Source of the DNA: Nitrospirales bacterium
GTDB lineage: Bacteria; Nitrospirota; Nitrospiria; Nitrospirales; UBA8639
Reading direction: 5' to 3'
Length of the DNA stretch: 58,843 bases
Assembly: GCA_029261255.1 (NCBI GenBank)
Contig: JAJDBQ010000184.1
Location: 1 to 58,843, forward strand
The translations under genes and the position numbers were made by a program. The notes under the pieces were generated by a model. It saw only the letters and a list, made by a program, of their open reading frames with translations, did not search any database and was not told the origin of the DNA. This document shows, piece after piece, positions 36,731-45,893 of this stretch. Numbering within the stretch: the stretch's first letter is position 1; every line of letters begins with the position of its first letter.

Positions 36731-37396
36731 TTATTCTTCTAGGACGTGTTTGATCAAAGCGAGAGATTCGGTATCCGTGTCTGATAGGACTTCTTCTATT
36801 TCCCCTAGGAATTCACGTGGGTGAGTCTCTGTCCCAATGTCAATCGGATCTAGCGAATCCGAAAATTCGAGATTTACGGATGAGAAAACTGGTTCTGGCA
36901 GAGGGAAGCGGCTTGTATGGGAAATGACCACATGTTCTTTTGATTCCGAAAGTGTTTCACTATGGTTTCTTGAGAGGATCACTATTTCAGTGCGGTAAGG
37001 GAATTCGGATGTGTTCTGAGCTGCATCAACTTGATTGTGGATGATAGCGAAATCGTACCTAGTCAGGAGTTTCTCTAAGCTTTCTTCGAGAGAGAGATTG
37101 CGGAAGGAAGAAGAAACCAGATCGTTTTCTACGTTTCCCTTGATGACAAACTGAATCGGTACATATGAGGTTAAGGTCGTTAAGACCTGTTCTAATGGGG
37201 CACGAATAATATTGGCGGAGTATTGTTGATTGTGCATTGAAAGTGAGAGTGAAGACTGAGGTGCAGCATGTACGCATTTATCTACTGTTATTCCCAGACC
37301 CATGAATAGGAGACAGCACCCTATAATGGTTTTGGTTAAGCGCGCTCGTAACGCCAAACCTTTTTGTGCCATGGGGGACGTAACGTGGTTTTCCAT
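36731..37396 (-). CDS. Secretin/TonB short N-terminal (STN) domain protein
   Basis: 221 residues. The ATG at 37396 overlaps the HupE-like stop as TAATG, so this start is chosen over one 25 codons earlier. A hydrophobic export segment (IIGCCLLFMGLGITV) is followed by an STN domain: FSANIIRAPLEQVLTTL-type opening, VIKGNVENDLVSSSFRNLSLEESLEKLL. STN domains normally sit at the front of FecA-like receptors or secretins and carry signals to an anti-sigma factor. Here the domain stands alone with an acidic C-terminal tail. Confidence 0.72.
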   Translation of the reverse strand: MENHVTSPMAQKGLALRARLTKTIIGCCLLFMGLGITVDKCVHAAPQSSLSLSMHNQQYSANIIRAPLEQVLTTLTSYVPIQFVIKGNVENDLVSSSFRNLSLEESLEKLLTRYDFAIIHNQVDAAQNTSEFPYRTEIVILSRNHSETLSESKEHVVISHTSRFPLPEPVFSSVNLEFSDSLDPIDIGTETHPREFLGEIEEVLSDTDTESLALIKHVLEE

Positions 37397-38538
37397 TACC
37401 AGAGCCAATTGGTTAACTGGAGGTTGAGACTTCGTTCGATGAACCAGATGAAGGCTAAACCCGCGATACACACCGATCCGAATTGCACGGCGAGGCGCCT
37501 GTACGTCCAGGAATGGCGGACGGCATAGGCCAGTGGTAAGAACGCTGCAACGATCACTAGTTGGCCTACTTCTACTCCAATATTAAAACCCGCTAAGGCG
37601 ACAAACATGGATGAAGTGGGTAACCCTAAATCTGCCAGGACCGATGCGAACCCAAAGCCATGTACCAGGCCAAAGACCAATCCGACGATCCAACGCCGAA
37701 TCTGAATAATGGGAAACAGGTTATGTAACGCGGCGAGTACAACGGATCCTGCAATCACCGATTCTACCCACCGAGATGGCAAAGTGACGATTTCTAATGC
37801 CGCCAGACTCAACGTGACTGAATGAGCCATGGTAAACGCCGTCACAATTGAGATGACTTCTCTCAGCACGTTTTTGAATGACTCAACCGGTTGCCATTGG
37901 CCTGACCGCCACCATAGGACTGCGGGAAGAAGAAGACTAATCAAGAATAGAATATGGTCATACCCTATCCAAATATGCCAGACCCCTTCTTTGCTGAATT
38001 GAAGAAACTCTTGCCAGAACGAATTGGTGGTTCCAGAAAGTTGAACAGTAGGTTGTTCTGGGCTCAGGACCGCAGTTTGGGTGCCAGATGGGTGGGTGAC
38101 TTGTAGTAATCCACGATGGAGAGGATCCACATCAAAGAATAAGCCATAGTGGAGATTTGTGAGCTTGGGTATCGTTGGGCAATGTATTGAAAACTGTAAG
38201 ACCGCATAGGCGCCATCGCTATGGTGATCCACCAAATGACGTTCGATATGATTCGAACAGGGCGAATCGCCTACATTGAGATTTAAACGAGAAAGCGCAT
38301 AATTCGTAATGGCCTCATGTTGGCCCCGAACTTCTCCCCAGGTAATCGTGCCGTCATCGTTCCCATCAAGCCCCATGGCATGATCCAAATCTCGCAGGGC
38401 AATATCCCACTGCCCTTGAATCGTGTGTTCTTCAATGGTTAGGCGCAGGTAACTGTCACTAGGTTTATGGGCGAAGGTTTCGCCAGACCCTAGGACAAGA
38501 GCGATGAGAGAGAATAGTGAAACCAGCCAAAGTTTCAT
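37396..38538 (-). CDS. HupE/UreJ-family membrane protein with exported N-terminal domain
   Basis: 380 residues. A signal peptide ends near FAHKP (residue 24). A soluble domain of about 170 residues follows and contains DGNDDGTITWGE, an EF-hand-like calcium loop. The C-terminal half has six or more membrane helices with HIWIGYDHILFL, FTMAHSVTLSL and GLVHGFGFA, His-rich blocks typical of HupE/UreJ proteins. Relatives are nickel permeases, but the form with a long exported domain is uncharacterised. The start overlaps the TPR gene stop by four bases (ATGA), so the genes are translationally coupled. Confidence 0.85.
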   Translation of the reverse strand: MKLWLVSLFSLIALVLGSGETFAHKPSDSYLRLTIEEHTIQGQWDIALRDLDHAMGLDGNDDGTITWGEVRGQHEAITNYALSRLNLNVGDSPCSNHIERHLVDHHSDGAYAVLQFSIHCPTIPKLTNLHYGLFFDVDPLHRGLLQVTHPSGTQTAVLSPEQPTVQLSGTTNSFWQEFLQFSKEGVWHIWIGYDHILFLISLLLPAVLWWRSGQWQPVESFKNVLREVISIVTAFTMAHSVTLSLAALEIVTLPSRWVESVIAGSVVLAALHNLFPIIQIRRWIVGLVFGLVHGFGFASVLADLGLPTSSMFVALAGFNIGVEVGQLVIVAAFLPLAYAVRHSWTYRRLAVQFGSVCIAGLAFIWFIERSLNLQLTNWLW

Positions 38539-39752
38539 GAGAATTGTTCCATTAACCGTGTAATCTGTTGATCTTCAAGCTTCATGGTCTTGAGCCAATC
38601 TAATACCGGCTTGGCCGCCGCAGTATCGTTAGATAGGAGTGCGGCCTCGAGAACAATCCGGGTATCCCAGGGTTCTCGTTGCACCTTCCAATTTTCCTGC
38701 GCGATTTGGAGGGCCTTGTGAGGTTGCTTCAAGAGATGAAGGATGAAACGGGCTTCTTCTCGCAAATGCCGAGCGTCGTCTCGTAAGCGACTATCCGAAA
38801 AACGCGCGCGAAGGCTCTCGAAATAATTATTAAATTTTGGACTGCGAAGCTGTTGTGCGGCGAGAGTTAAACGAAGCAGTAGTCCATCAGCGCGAATATT
38901 TTCTTGAAGTAATGACTCGACGTCTCTTGGCCGATTGTGATCTAGCAAAAAATCACTATAGGCTCCAAGGAGATAGCTATCCTTTGGATCTAAAGCCAAG
39001 GCTTGTTGGAAATGCTCCTCTGCCTTCACCTCATGACCTAAACGTGCGGCAGTTTCGGCTAGGATGGTCAATGCCCACGATTGTCCCTCTGTTGTTGCGG
39101 AAAGATTTTGTGAATAACTCTGAAGCAACGCATCGTAGCTTTTCTGTGCTTGCCCATTGACGCTAGCAATATTGGCCATGCACGAAGTAGAGATCATTGC
39201 GTTGACTAATCGTAAGAGAGGTCCGCAGCTTTGTCGGGCTTGGGCATACTGACCACGGACTTGATAAATGACAGCTTGAGTTAACCAAGCTTGAGGATGG
39301 TAGGGTTGTGAGAGCAAGACCTGTTGAAGATCTTTTAGGGCTTCCTCAAAATGATGTCCTCGTTGTTTGAGTGTGGCACGGATGAGTAAAACCTCAGATG
39401 GCGGTGATGGCTGTTCCCACCACGGTAAGAGCGCAGCTCTGGCATATCCATCAAAGCGAGGATCGGCTTCGGTATGACCTAACTCCAGATAATGTCTGGC
39501 GATTTGAATGGCCAAAGAGAGGTTGTGTGGATCTTTGGATAGTTGTTGTCGCCGTTTGAGCAATTGTTGTTTTCGAGGATCGCCTGACAAAGGAAGGGTT
39601 TCCAATATAACGTCCTCATCGTCGGGGATGTAGGGAGCTGCATATACGAATGAATAGTTTCCGATCTGGAGCTGAAAGAAGGTTAGGAGGATCAGCATAC
39701 TTGCTCTGAACAGTATCCCCCTCAAGCGTGACCGAGAAAATTGTGTTTGCAT
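38535..39752 (-). CDS. Exported tetratricopeptide-repeat protein
   Basis: 405 residues from the ATG at 39752. A signal peptide precedes PYIPDDEDVILETLP. Several TPR-like helices follow (for example HHFEEALKDLQQVLLSQPYHPQAWL and VKAEEHFQQALALDPKDSYLL in the 34-residue pattern). TPR proteins scaffold complexes. The gene is coupled to hupE-like downstream and follows the DUF4331 gene by about 60 bp. The DUF4331-TPR-HupE arrangement recurs in other bacteria as I recall it. A longer open frame (to 39875) would overlap the DUF4331 gene and is rejected. Confidence 0.8.
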   Translation of the reverse strand: MQTQFSRSRLRGILFRASMLILLTFFQLQIGNYSFVYAAPYIPDDEDVILETLPLSGDPRKQQLLKRRQQLSKDPHNLSLAIQIARHYLELGHTEADPRFDGYARAALLPWWEQPSPPSEVLLIRATLKQRGHHFEEALKDLQQVLLSQPYHPQAWLTQAVIYQVRGQYAQARQSCGPLLRLVNAMISTSCMANIASVNGQAQKSYDALLQSYSQNLSATTEGQSWALTILAETAARLGHEVKAEEHFQQALALDPKDSYLLGAYSDFLLDHNRPRDVESLLQENIRADGLLLRLTLAAQQLRSPKFNNYFESLRARFSDSRLRDDARHLREEARFILHLLKQPHKALQIAQENWKVQREPWDTRIVLEAALLSNDTAAAKPVLDWLKTMKLEDQQITRLMEQFS

Positions 39753-39813
39753 GATTGATTTCTTGTTTGGATAGCGTCCAGAGGGGGCGAACACCCCCTC
39801 TGGACATTCAAGG

Positions 39814-41334
39814 TTAGTTACAGGAGTTCGCTCCAATTTCTCCACAATCAATATGTCGACGATTACGTCCATCATGCGGTGTAGGGAGGAATGGAAATTG
39901 TGTGGCTATCCCATTTGCTGTCACATTTGACCCAGGCGCATCTTCCAGGAAGTTGACGCCATCTCCTACTCGATTGTCGATAAAGGCTTGTCCGCCAACC
40001 ACGCGAGTCGCAATATCTGTGACATCGTCGTTGGGGCGTCGACCATTTGGGAATCCGGCTGGGTCCGGTGGAGAGGCCAGTCCACCCAGCCGTTTTTGGT
40101 GTTCAGGTGATGTCGGAGATACACTCAGATCCAAACGAAGGAGTTCTGAACATGGTGATCCACAATTACTTCCATCTAATGGTTGTCCGGGATATTTGAG
40201 AAACACCATCATGAGATCAGTTCTGGGAGTAGCAGGAACTGGCAACCCAAAAATCAGGTTTAGTGCGGTCGCCAGGGTAGGGGCTTTGAAGAATTCTTGA
40301 AATTGTGCCTCGTCTTCTGGTTCAGAGGCATTCCATTTATCTTTTGTTGGTGTATTGATAATGAGCTCGTTCACCAACGGATTGGCGAGTCGTGAAATTT
40401 GGACAAACTGACCAATATTGACGGACTTCCCATTTCGCCTTAGGATTTTGACTTTTTTTCTGCTGGTTGAGGCATACATGCCAATTTGGGAATTGACGGT
40501 ATTGTCAGCCGATTGTTTGTCCACAGTTACCCGAGAAATCGGGACTTCAATCACAATACTGTTGATATTGAACCCACTGAAACGGTTCACTCCAAAAGGG
40601 TTGTTGGCATCATTGGCATCTTCTGCTTTCGTGAGGGCTGGGACAGGGCGTCGAAGGTTTACCGTATCAAAGACAGCACCGAGATCAATGTAAAAGGTCT
40701 CAGCACGTTGTCCGGCAAAGACGCGGATTCCTGTGGCATCATCGGAATAGACTCCTTGAGCGGCGAGATTTTCATACTCTGGCATGGTGGCCGGTCCGAC
40801 GTTGGAGGGAACCGCGACAAGGGTTTTGCCTTTAAAGAGTTTCTTGCGTTTTTTCCCGCGGACTTCAGTCACCGTATAGGTTTGACGTCTGGTCAATCCT
40901 TCAGAACCTGCGCCATCTAAGGCTGTAATGCCTTGAAGTGCTGGAACAGCACGAATATTGGGATTGCCCACAAACGGAAGTGGAAAGTTCAATGATCCTA
41001 AGGCTGGGCGAGTTTCGGACTTGAATGTGACCTCGTAAACGACATCTTCTGCTTTACCATCCTTATTATTGTCAATATGGATGCGATAAAGGATCGTGTC
41101 ATCAAAGGCAAAGTAATTTGGTCCATCACCGGGATCTTGCCCAGGGATGGTATTGAGAATAAACACCGCTTTATCTGGATCTTCCCAACTTCTAAAAGCA
41201 TAGGTATCCGTATTGTCTGCCGCTGGGTCGAGGGCAATGAGCGGCGCCTCTCGATGACTAGCTCCAAAGGCCGGAGTCGCTAGGCACGTCGTCATCATTA
41301 GAGCCAATAATTTGAGTGAACAGGAATTTTTCAT
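39814..41334 (-). CDS. DUF4331-family exported protein
   Basis: 506 residues. A signal peptide ends at AFGA (about residue 24). The mature protein opens SHREAPLIALDPAADNTDTYAFRSWEDP, the hallmark of DUF4331. It contains acidic Ca-binding-like segments (HIDNNKDGKAEDV) and DANNPFGVNRFSGFN. Function is unknown; members are secreted or periplasmic. AAGGAGG lies 7 bp before the start. It is the first strongly conserved gene of the cluster that continues with TPR, HupE-like, STN and barrel genes. Confidence 0.9.
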   Translation of the reverse strand: MKNSCSLKLLALMMTTCLATPAFGASHREAPLIALDPAADNTDTYAFRSWEDPDKAVFILNTIPGQDPGDGPNYFAFDDTILYRIHIDNNKDGKAEDVVYEVTFKSETRPALGSLNFPLPFVGNPNIRAVPALQGITALDGAGSEGLTRRQTYTVTEVRGKKRKKLFKGKTLVAVPSNVGPATMPEYENLAAQGVYSDDATGIRVFAGQRAETFYIDLGAVFDTVNLRRPVPALTKAEDANDANNPFGVNRFSGFNINSIVIEVPISRVTVDKQSADNTVNSQIGMYASTSRKKVKILRRNGKSVNIGQFVQISRLANPLVNELIINTPTKDKWNASEPEDEAQFQEFFKAPTLATALNLIFGLPVPATPRTDLMMVFLKYPGQPLDGSNCGSPCSELLRLDLSVSPTSPEHQKRLGGLASPPDPAGFPNGRRPNDDVTDIATRVVGGQAFIDNRVGDGVNFLEDAPGSNVTANGIATQFPFLPTPHDGRNRRHIDCGEIGANSCN

Positions 41335-41396
41335 GACTTAACCTCCTTGAAAGTGAAATGTCGTTTGTTGTGTGATCGTTAACGTCTAGTAGGTGT

Positions 41397-42221
41397 TTAA
41401 TTGTTTGATGAAATCGTGGCCAGTTCCAATTGAGGACCTGTCTGCCTGTTTCGCCGGTGCATGAACGCCATGCCGATCAGGCCGATGACCATAAGTGCAA
41501 ATGTTGAGGGTTCGGGTACGGGAGCCGGTGCAGGAGAGGCTGTTGCGATACCGGAAGCATTGGCCGTGAGGGTTAAGACATCTGACTGCCCTGGTGCCAG
41601 TGACACGGAAAAAGGAAAGACTGACATATCGGAAAAAAAATCCCCACCCAAAGATGATGTACTCTTGGAGATATCGAGCAAGGAGCCAAAAATGTTGCTC
41701 ACAAGTCGTATCTCAGATAAGGCGGAGGGAAAGTCGTTGATGGGATCGGTGATACTGGTTTCGACTAAGTACGACCAATTCACTTCGAAATCGACCCAGT
41801 AGCTTTCAGTCGAGGAGGTGTTGTTAATTCCCAGTATTCCTTCGGTGAGAGCGAAGGAAACTGCCGTCCCCTGGGTCACCTCGCCAGTGGCAATGGCTTG
41901 CTGAGAAAAACCTTCATTGAAATCAAGATCATTGGGATCATTTCCGAAGACCATGGCGTCTGCAAATTGATCCGTAGTGACATTGCCGTTGACAATGGTG
42001 TCTGCATCAACGACACGGGCTTCACCAGAGATAAGCAAATCATTGGGTTTCGATGTCAGTGGTCCAGAACTGTTAGCCGCTCCCGTAATGCTGAGATCTA
42101 CGAGGGTGATCGCGTCGTAAGTCGCGATGGCATGTGAAATAGTTGGGAAACCTACTACAAGACTCAATGCGAGTATCATGGGTGTGTTCCATCTTGACGA
42201 TTGTTCCTTGTCGTGTGTCAT
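41397..42221 (-). CDS. PEP-CTERM sorted exported protein
   Basis: 274 residues from the ATG at 42221, chosen for its AAGGAG site. A signal peptide ends near SHAIA. The body is a Ser/Thr-rich beta-type domain. The C-terminus has VPEPSTFALMVIGLIGMAF followed by basic MHRRNR, the PEP-CTERM tripartite signal cleaved by an exosortase; about 15 further residues trail it. Such proteins are attached to the surface or exopolysaccharide. No exosortase gene is in the window. It leads the minus-strand DUF4331 cluster. Confidence 0.88.
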   Translation of the reverse strand: MTHDKEQSSRWNTPMILALSLVVGFPTISHAIATYDAITLVDLSITGAANSSGPLTSKPNDLLISGEARVVDADTIVNGNVTTDQFADAMVFGNDPNDLDFNEGFSQQAIATGEVTQGTAVSFALTEGILGINNTSSTESYWVDFEVNWSYLVETSITDPINDFPSALSEIRLVSNIFGSLLDISKSTSSLGGDFFSDMSVFPFSVSLAPGQSDVLTLTANASGIATASPAPAPVPEPSTFALMVIGLIGMAFMHRRNRQTGPQLELATISSNN

Positions 42222-42909
42222 GTTGTATCTCCTTAGTCTGTGGGTTGAGCTGGATCTGATCTTGGCCAATTTTTCTAATTTATAGAGCTTTACGGTCTGA
42301 CTTATTCGTTTGGATCTCTTTCTCACAAAAAAAAATCGCAGATTCTCTCTTTCCTAATATTTTTTCTTCAATCAAATTTCTAGAGTTTGTTATTCATATT
42401 CTTGATTCATTTGGGAGTGCACATGCATGCCTACAGTCCTAGAAATTCGAGAATGTGCGGTCATGCCTGGGGCAGGGGAGGCCGATGGCGAGTTTTTTCA
42501 ATGATGGGAGCTACACCGCGAAGGTTGTATAGCCATATTTCCCACAGGTGTATTGCCCTGGTAGATCAAGCACTGAGAGCCCAGTATGTACGTTCGTGAT
42601 GGAGTAGGCTGGCAGGTGAAAAATTATTGATTTTGATCAGTCGTTTGGGAAGTAAAAAGTGGGAGTGGAAGTGGTACTAGGAAGTCTTGCAATTGAAAGG
42701 AGAGGAACTTGCGTCCCTCTCCAGTCTATTAAAGCAAGGGTTGGTGGTCCTCGAATGCCATTTCCATTATTACTTAACTACCGCTGCTACAAGCCTTTTC
42801 GCCAGGCTGGCAATGGGCGCTCATCTGAAAAACCGAGGGCAGGAGAAGAGTCCAGAGCCTGAGACAAGATTGATTGGGTTGTCATAACAATGAACCCTTT
42901 TCAGTGAAA
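42222..42909. other. Gap between P460 and PEP-CTERM genes
   Basis: 688 bp without a supported gene; it must hold the PEP-CTERM promoter. GGAGAGG (42699-42705) and CCTCTCC (42716-42722) form a 7-bp stem that may end the P460 transcript. T-rich stretches occur at 42300-42400. Confidence 0.5.
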
Positions 42910-43458
42910 TTAATACGAATGCACTCGCTTCATGAAATATTCATCATACCGATGGACATAATCCTTTGACTCTCCTAACGGTATATGACAGCTTCGGCAT
43001 TTCTCATACCCGATATCCAGCCGATCGCCATTTGGTTTAAATGCTGAATACATCCAGTCACCATTCTTGAGACCTTCAGGAGCATTGTTGCCCCATCGTT
43101 CACCTTTCTGCATGACGAAAATTTTCGCCAAGCCATCTTTTACCAAGTTGCCATCATGACCTTTAACGTAGGTGTCATCAGTATTTTTTTTGGCATTATG
43201 GATTTCCATGACGAGGATGCTCCCATTCGCAAAAGCTGCACCCTTCTGCGTTTCAGCGCCTCTTTGATTAATATACAAATCGCGCACGGCGTTGGGTTTC
43301 TGAATGCCGTGTAAAAATGTTGGAAAAGATTTGTAATCAAAGGGAAATGCTAATTCCCCATCTTGGGGGGCTCCATCGGATGGAGCCGTAGGGGTAATTG
43401 CCATACCTCCACACCCAACAATCGACAGCATGACTCCAGCTAATAAGATTTGACGCAT
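42910..43458 (-). CDS. Cytochrome P460-family lipoprotein
   Basis: 182 residues. The N-terminus has a lipoprotein signal with Cys16 (LSIVGC). The body follows the P460 pattern FPFDYKSFPTFLHGI, NAVRDLYIN, GSILVMEIHNAK, FVMQK and NGDWMYSAF. The c-type heme site CRSCH is at 154-158, and Lys residues that could crosslink to heme lie upstream. P460 enzymes oxidise hydroxylamine and NO-related species; related P460-type cytochromes bind NO. The ATG at 43458 is chosen since GGAGG is 8 bp before it; the GTG at 43464 would be too close. It is divergent from an ECF sigma/anti-sigma pair. Confidence 0.88.
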   Translation of the reverse strand: MRQILLAGVMLSIVGCGGMAITPTAPSDGAPQDGELAFPFDYKSFPTFLHGIQKPNAVRDLYINQRGAETQKGAAFANGSILVMEIHNAKKNTDDTYVKGHDGNLVKDGLAKIFVMQKGERWGNNAPEGLKNGDWMYSAFKPNGDRLDIGYEKCRSCHIPLGESKDYVHRYDEYFMKRVHSY

Positions 43459-43528
43459 TTTCACAACCTCCTTGAACCTACAAATTAATAAGTAAAGGGG
43501 ATTTCTGTGCCCCCTTCATCGAAGCCAC

Positions 43529-43603
43529 TTAGACAGAGTTTGTGGCCACCCATGCGCTTGCTGAACAAATGGCCGCGAAAGACTGAATAAGGAATGTTTT
43601 CAT
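43529..43603 (-). CDS. Possible 24-residue leader-like peptide upstream of P460
   Basis: MKTFLIQSFAAICSASAWVA plus four residues, ending in a TAA, opens 70 bp upstream of the P460 gene with a weak AGAGAA ahead of it. It looks like a signal peptide without a mature protein, so it may be a regulatory leader peptide or a decayed exported protein. Part of the 326-bp divergent promoter region 43459-43784. Confidence 0.25.
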   Translation of the reverse strand: MKTFLIQSFAAICSASAWVATNSV

Positions 43604-43784
43604 TGAATATTCTCTTTTCGTGCTGAATTTATCGTCTCTCTGTGATTCCTTCCCTAGCCGTTGTAAATCTTTTAATAAGATATACGGGAACACATTGTGG
43701 TTTGGATCTCTTTTATGGACATTTTTTGAGACAAATTTTATGATGTGATACAGTCCGAAATTATTTTTCGAATTATGAAGCCAA

Positions 43785-44429
43785 ATGTTGCCTGAGACTC
43801 GTACTACAGAATGCGAGGGAACGTTGGAAGTCCACGGCTCCCCTAAGATCAAGGAACTCAGTAGGCATGACCGAGAACTGATAGGATTAATTGGCCGAAC
43901 GGCACAGAAGGATGAGACTGCTTTGGGGGCCCTCTACGACAAAACTGGGTCGTATGTGTATGGACTAGCGATTCGTGTGCTCAATGATTCCACGATGGCT
44001 GAAGAGGTCACGATGGATGTGTATATGCAGGTATGGAAACAAGCCGGAAAATTTGACCAAGATCGAGGAAACCCAATTGTGTGGCTGACTGTTTTGACTC
44101 GTAGCCGTGCCATTGATCGTCTTCGGGTAGGGAAGAAAGATCGGGAAGCTCGTGAGCCTCTTGAGGAAATATCAGATGAACGAGATGAAGGACGTGATCC
44201 CGAACAATCTAGTGTGAATTCGGAGCAGAGTCGAATTGTTCGACAGGCCCTGATTTCGTTACCTTCTGAGCAGCGTGTTATCATTGAACTGGCGTATTTT
44301 GAAGGACTCAGTCAGAGTGAAATTTCGACCCAGACTGGCGAACCACTTGGTACGGTGAAAACTCGAGCACGATTGGGTATGGTTAAATTACGCAATCTCC
44401 TTGGTCCTCTAGAGAAAGGGCTTATTTGA
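43785..44429 (+). CDS. ECF-type RNA polymerase sigma factor
   Basis: 214 residues. Sigma region 2 is visible in ALYDKTGSYVYGLAIRVL and the DVYMQVWKQAGKFD block, with VWLTVLTRSRAIDRLR. Region 4 reads LISLPSEQRVIIELAYFEG then SQSEISTQTGEPLGTVKTR, the helix-turn-helix. It directs RNA polymerase to stress-type promoters when released from its anti-sigma factor, encoded by the overlapping next gene. Its position divergent from P460 suggests the P460 gene may be a target (inference). Confidence 0.92.
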   Translation: MLPETRTTECEGTLEVHGSPKIKELSRHDRELIGLIGRTAQKDETALGALYDKTGSYVYGLAIRVLNDSTMAEEVTMDVYMQVWKQAGKFDQDRGNPIVWLTVLTRSRAIDRLRVGKKDREAREPLEEISDERDEGRDPEQSSVNSEQSRIVRQALISLPSEQRVIIELAYFEGLSQSEISTQTGEPLGTVKTRARLGMVKLRNLLGPLEKGLI

Positions 44430-45058
44430 TGAGCCACCAAGAACCTAGCGATGAAGTCTTAGAACAGGCAGCACTCTATGCATTAGGTGCTCTCGAAGGG
44501 CAAGAGAAGGAAGCATTAGAGCAGCTTGTTGCTGAAGGGGGGGCAACGAGTCAGTCTGTCAAAGACTTTCAAAATGTCACAAGCCAATTGGGTGCTTCTA
44601 TAAAACCGATGGCACCACCATCTTCTCTTCGCGCAACCTTAATGGAGAGAATCGCAAAGGATCGAGAAGCCGATCAGCATGGGGCGACATCCGAGTCCGT
44701 AGAAGACACGGCAGATACCGGGCTCACCTTTGTTCGATCGACTGATGATCTGTGGCAGGAAATTATGCCTGGGGTTTTACTCAAGCCACTATCCTTTGAT
44801 AAAACTCAAGGACGAATGACGGCATTGGCGCGGATGGCACCTCGTACGAATTATGCCGCCCATCGGCATACCGCAGCTGAAGAATTTTATGTGTTAGAGG
44901 GAACTTGTTTTTGTGGTGGGCAATTGCTTCATCCGGGAGATTACCATCGAGCCGAAATCGGGTCAGTTCACGCTGAGACTTCTTCTGAAGATGGATGTTT
45001 GATGCTCATCATTTTCTCGCCAAATAATGAAATGCTGGAATCTGTTAAGACTTCTTAG
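44429..45058 (+). CDS. Cupin-type anti-sigma factor (ChrR-like)
   Basis: 209 residues from the ATG at 44429, which overlaps the sigma stop as TGATG. The N-terminal part (LEQAALYALGALEGQEKEAL) matches the sigma-binding helices of RskA/ChrR-type anti-sigma factors but lacks the HxxxCxxC zinc motif. The C-terminal cupin has HRHTAAEEFYVLEG and GDYHRAEIGSVHAE, with His and Glu in the usual metal-binding places. ChrR responds to singlet oxygen and organic peroxides; the signal here is unknown. Confidence 0.87.
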   Translation: MSHQEPSDEVLEQAALYALGALEGQEKEALEQLVAEGGATSQSVKDFQNVTSQLGASIKPMAPPSSLRATLMERIAKDREADQHGATSESVEDTADTGLTFVRSTDDLWQEIMPGVLLKPLSFDKTQGRMTALARMAPRTNYAAHRHTAAEEFYVLEGTCFCGGQLLHPGDYHRAEIGSVHAETSSEDGCLMLIIFSPNNEMLESVKTS

Positions 45059-45169
45059 TGCCTCATTCCGCTTCTCTTGTGCTCTGAACATTTCTCGCAG
45101 ACAACTCTCGTACTGAATTTAGTCAACTGAAGGAACGGTTCCCTCGTTGAGAAATTCGTTAAAGGAAAA

Positions 45170-45832
45170 TTACGCCTCAGGTTGTTCGAAGAGGTGGGGA
45201 TGGTCTTTGAGGAGTTGGTCTTTGAGTTCTGGATCGAGTTGGGATTGGTAGAGTGTTTTGGCTTTGGCGAGGAGGTCGATGTCGACGTGGGTGACGCCAA
45301 GGAGGTTGGCTTCTTGGAGGATGGCTCCGGTAAAGGAGGTATCTTGAAATGAGGCCCCTTGGAGGTTCGCTAGAATCAATTTGGCTTCGCGTAAGTCTGT
45401 GAGCTTCAACTTTGTTTTAGAAAGATTCGCTCCGGCAAGGTTTCCCCAGGGCAGCGAGGCTTGCGTAAGATTCGCGCCTTCGAAATTAGCGCCTTCTAAG
45501 TTGCATGCAATTAATCCGGTGCCTGTTAAGTCTGCTCCGACCATGGTCGCGAACGAAAGATTGGCTTTAATGAAATTGGCTTCAAGTATGTCAGCTTCGG
45601 TGAAGTTGGCTCTGGTCAGATTGGCTTCGGTGAGATTGGCTCGATAGAGATAGGCATCGGAGAGATCCACACCTTCTAGGTTGGCATGGCTTAGATTAAG
45701 ACTTGTAAAGTCGTATCCAGAGAGATCAGCACCACTGAGGTCTGGTTGCGGAGATTGGGAATTACCTCGAAACTTGTTCCATTCCTGAACACCGCCGTCA
45801 ATTAACAGCTTGACGTGTTCTGGATTTGCCAT
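45170..45832 (-). CDS. Pentapeptide-repeat protein
   Basis: 220 residues. From about residue 32 to 180 there are A(D/N)LxX repeats (ANLTEANLTRANFTEAD, GANFEGANLTQASL) that fold as a right-handed quadrilateral helix. A short N-terminal region (HVKLLIDGGVQEWNKFR) resembles the lead-in of bacterial pentapeptide proteins. There is no signal peptide. Some members protect gyrase (Qnr, MfpA) but most have no known role; nothing here shows a gyrase link. It lies 61 bp downstream of hflC on the same strand. Confidence 0.9.
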   Translation of the reverse strand: MANPEHVKLLIDGGVQEWNKFRGNSQSPQPDLSGADLSGYDFTSLNLSHANLEGVDLSDAYLYRANLTEANLTRANFTEADILEANFIKANLSFATMVGADLTGTGLIACNLEGANFEGANLTQASLPWGNLAGANLSKTKLKLTDLREAKLILANLQGASFQDTSFTGAILQEANLLGVTHVDIDLLAKAKTLYQSQLDPELKDQLLKDHPHLFEQPEA

Positions 45833-45893
45833 ATCTTAAAAATGGAGAGAGCCGGGAAGCTATAATGAATTTTGGTGGCGTAATGATTTTCGT

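Noticed and set aside
42387..42887. Small plus-strand ORFs in the gap before P460
   Set aside because: No ribosome-binding sites, basic random composition, mutually overlapping frames.
45170..45832. Qnr/MfpA-type gyrase-protecting protein
   Set aside because: Only the pentapeptide pattern is visible; no gyrase-binding loops can be recognised.
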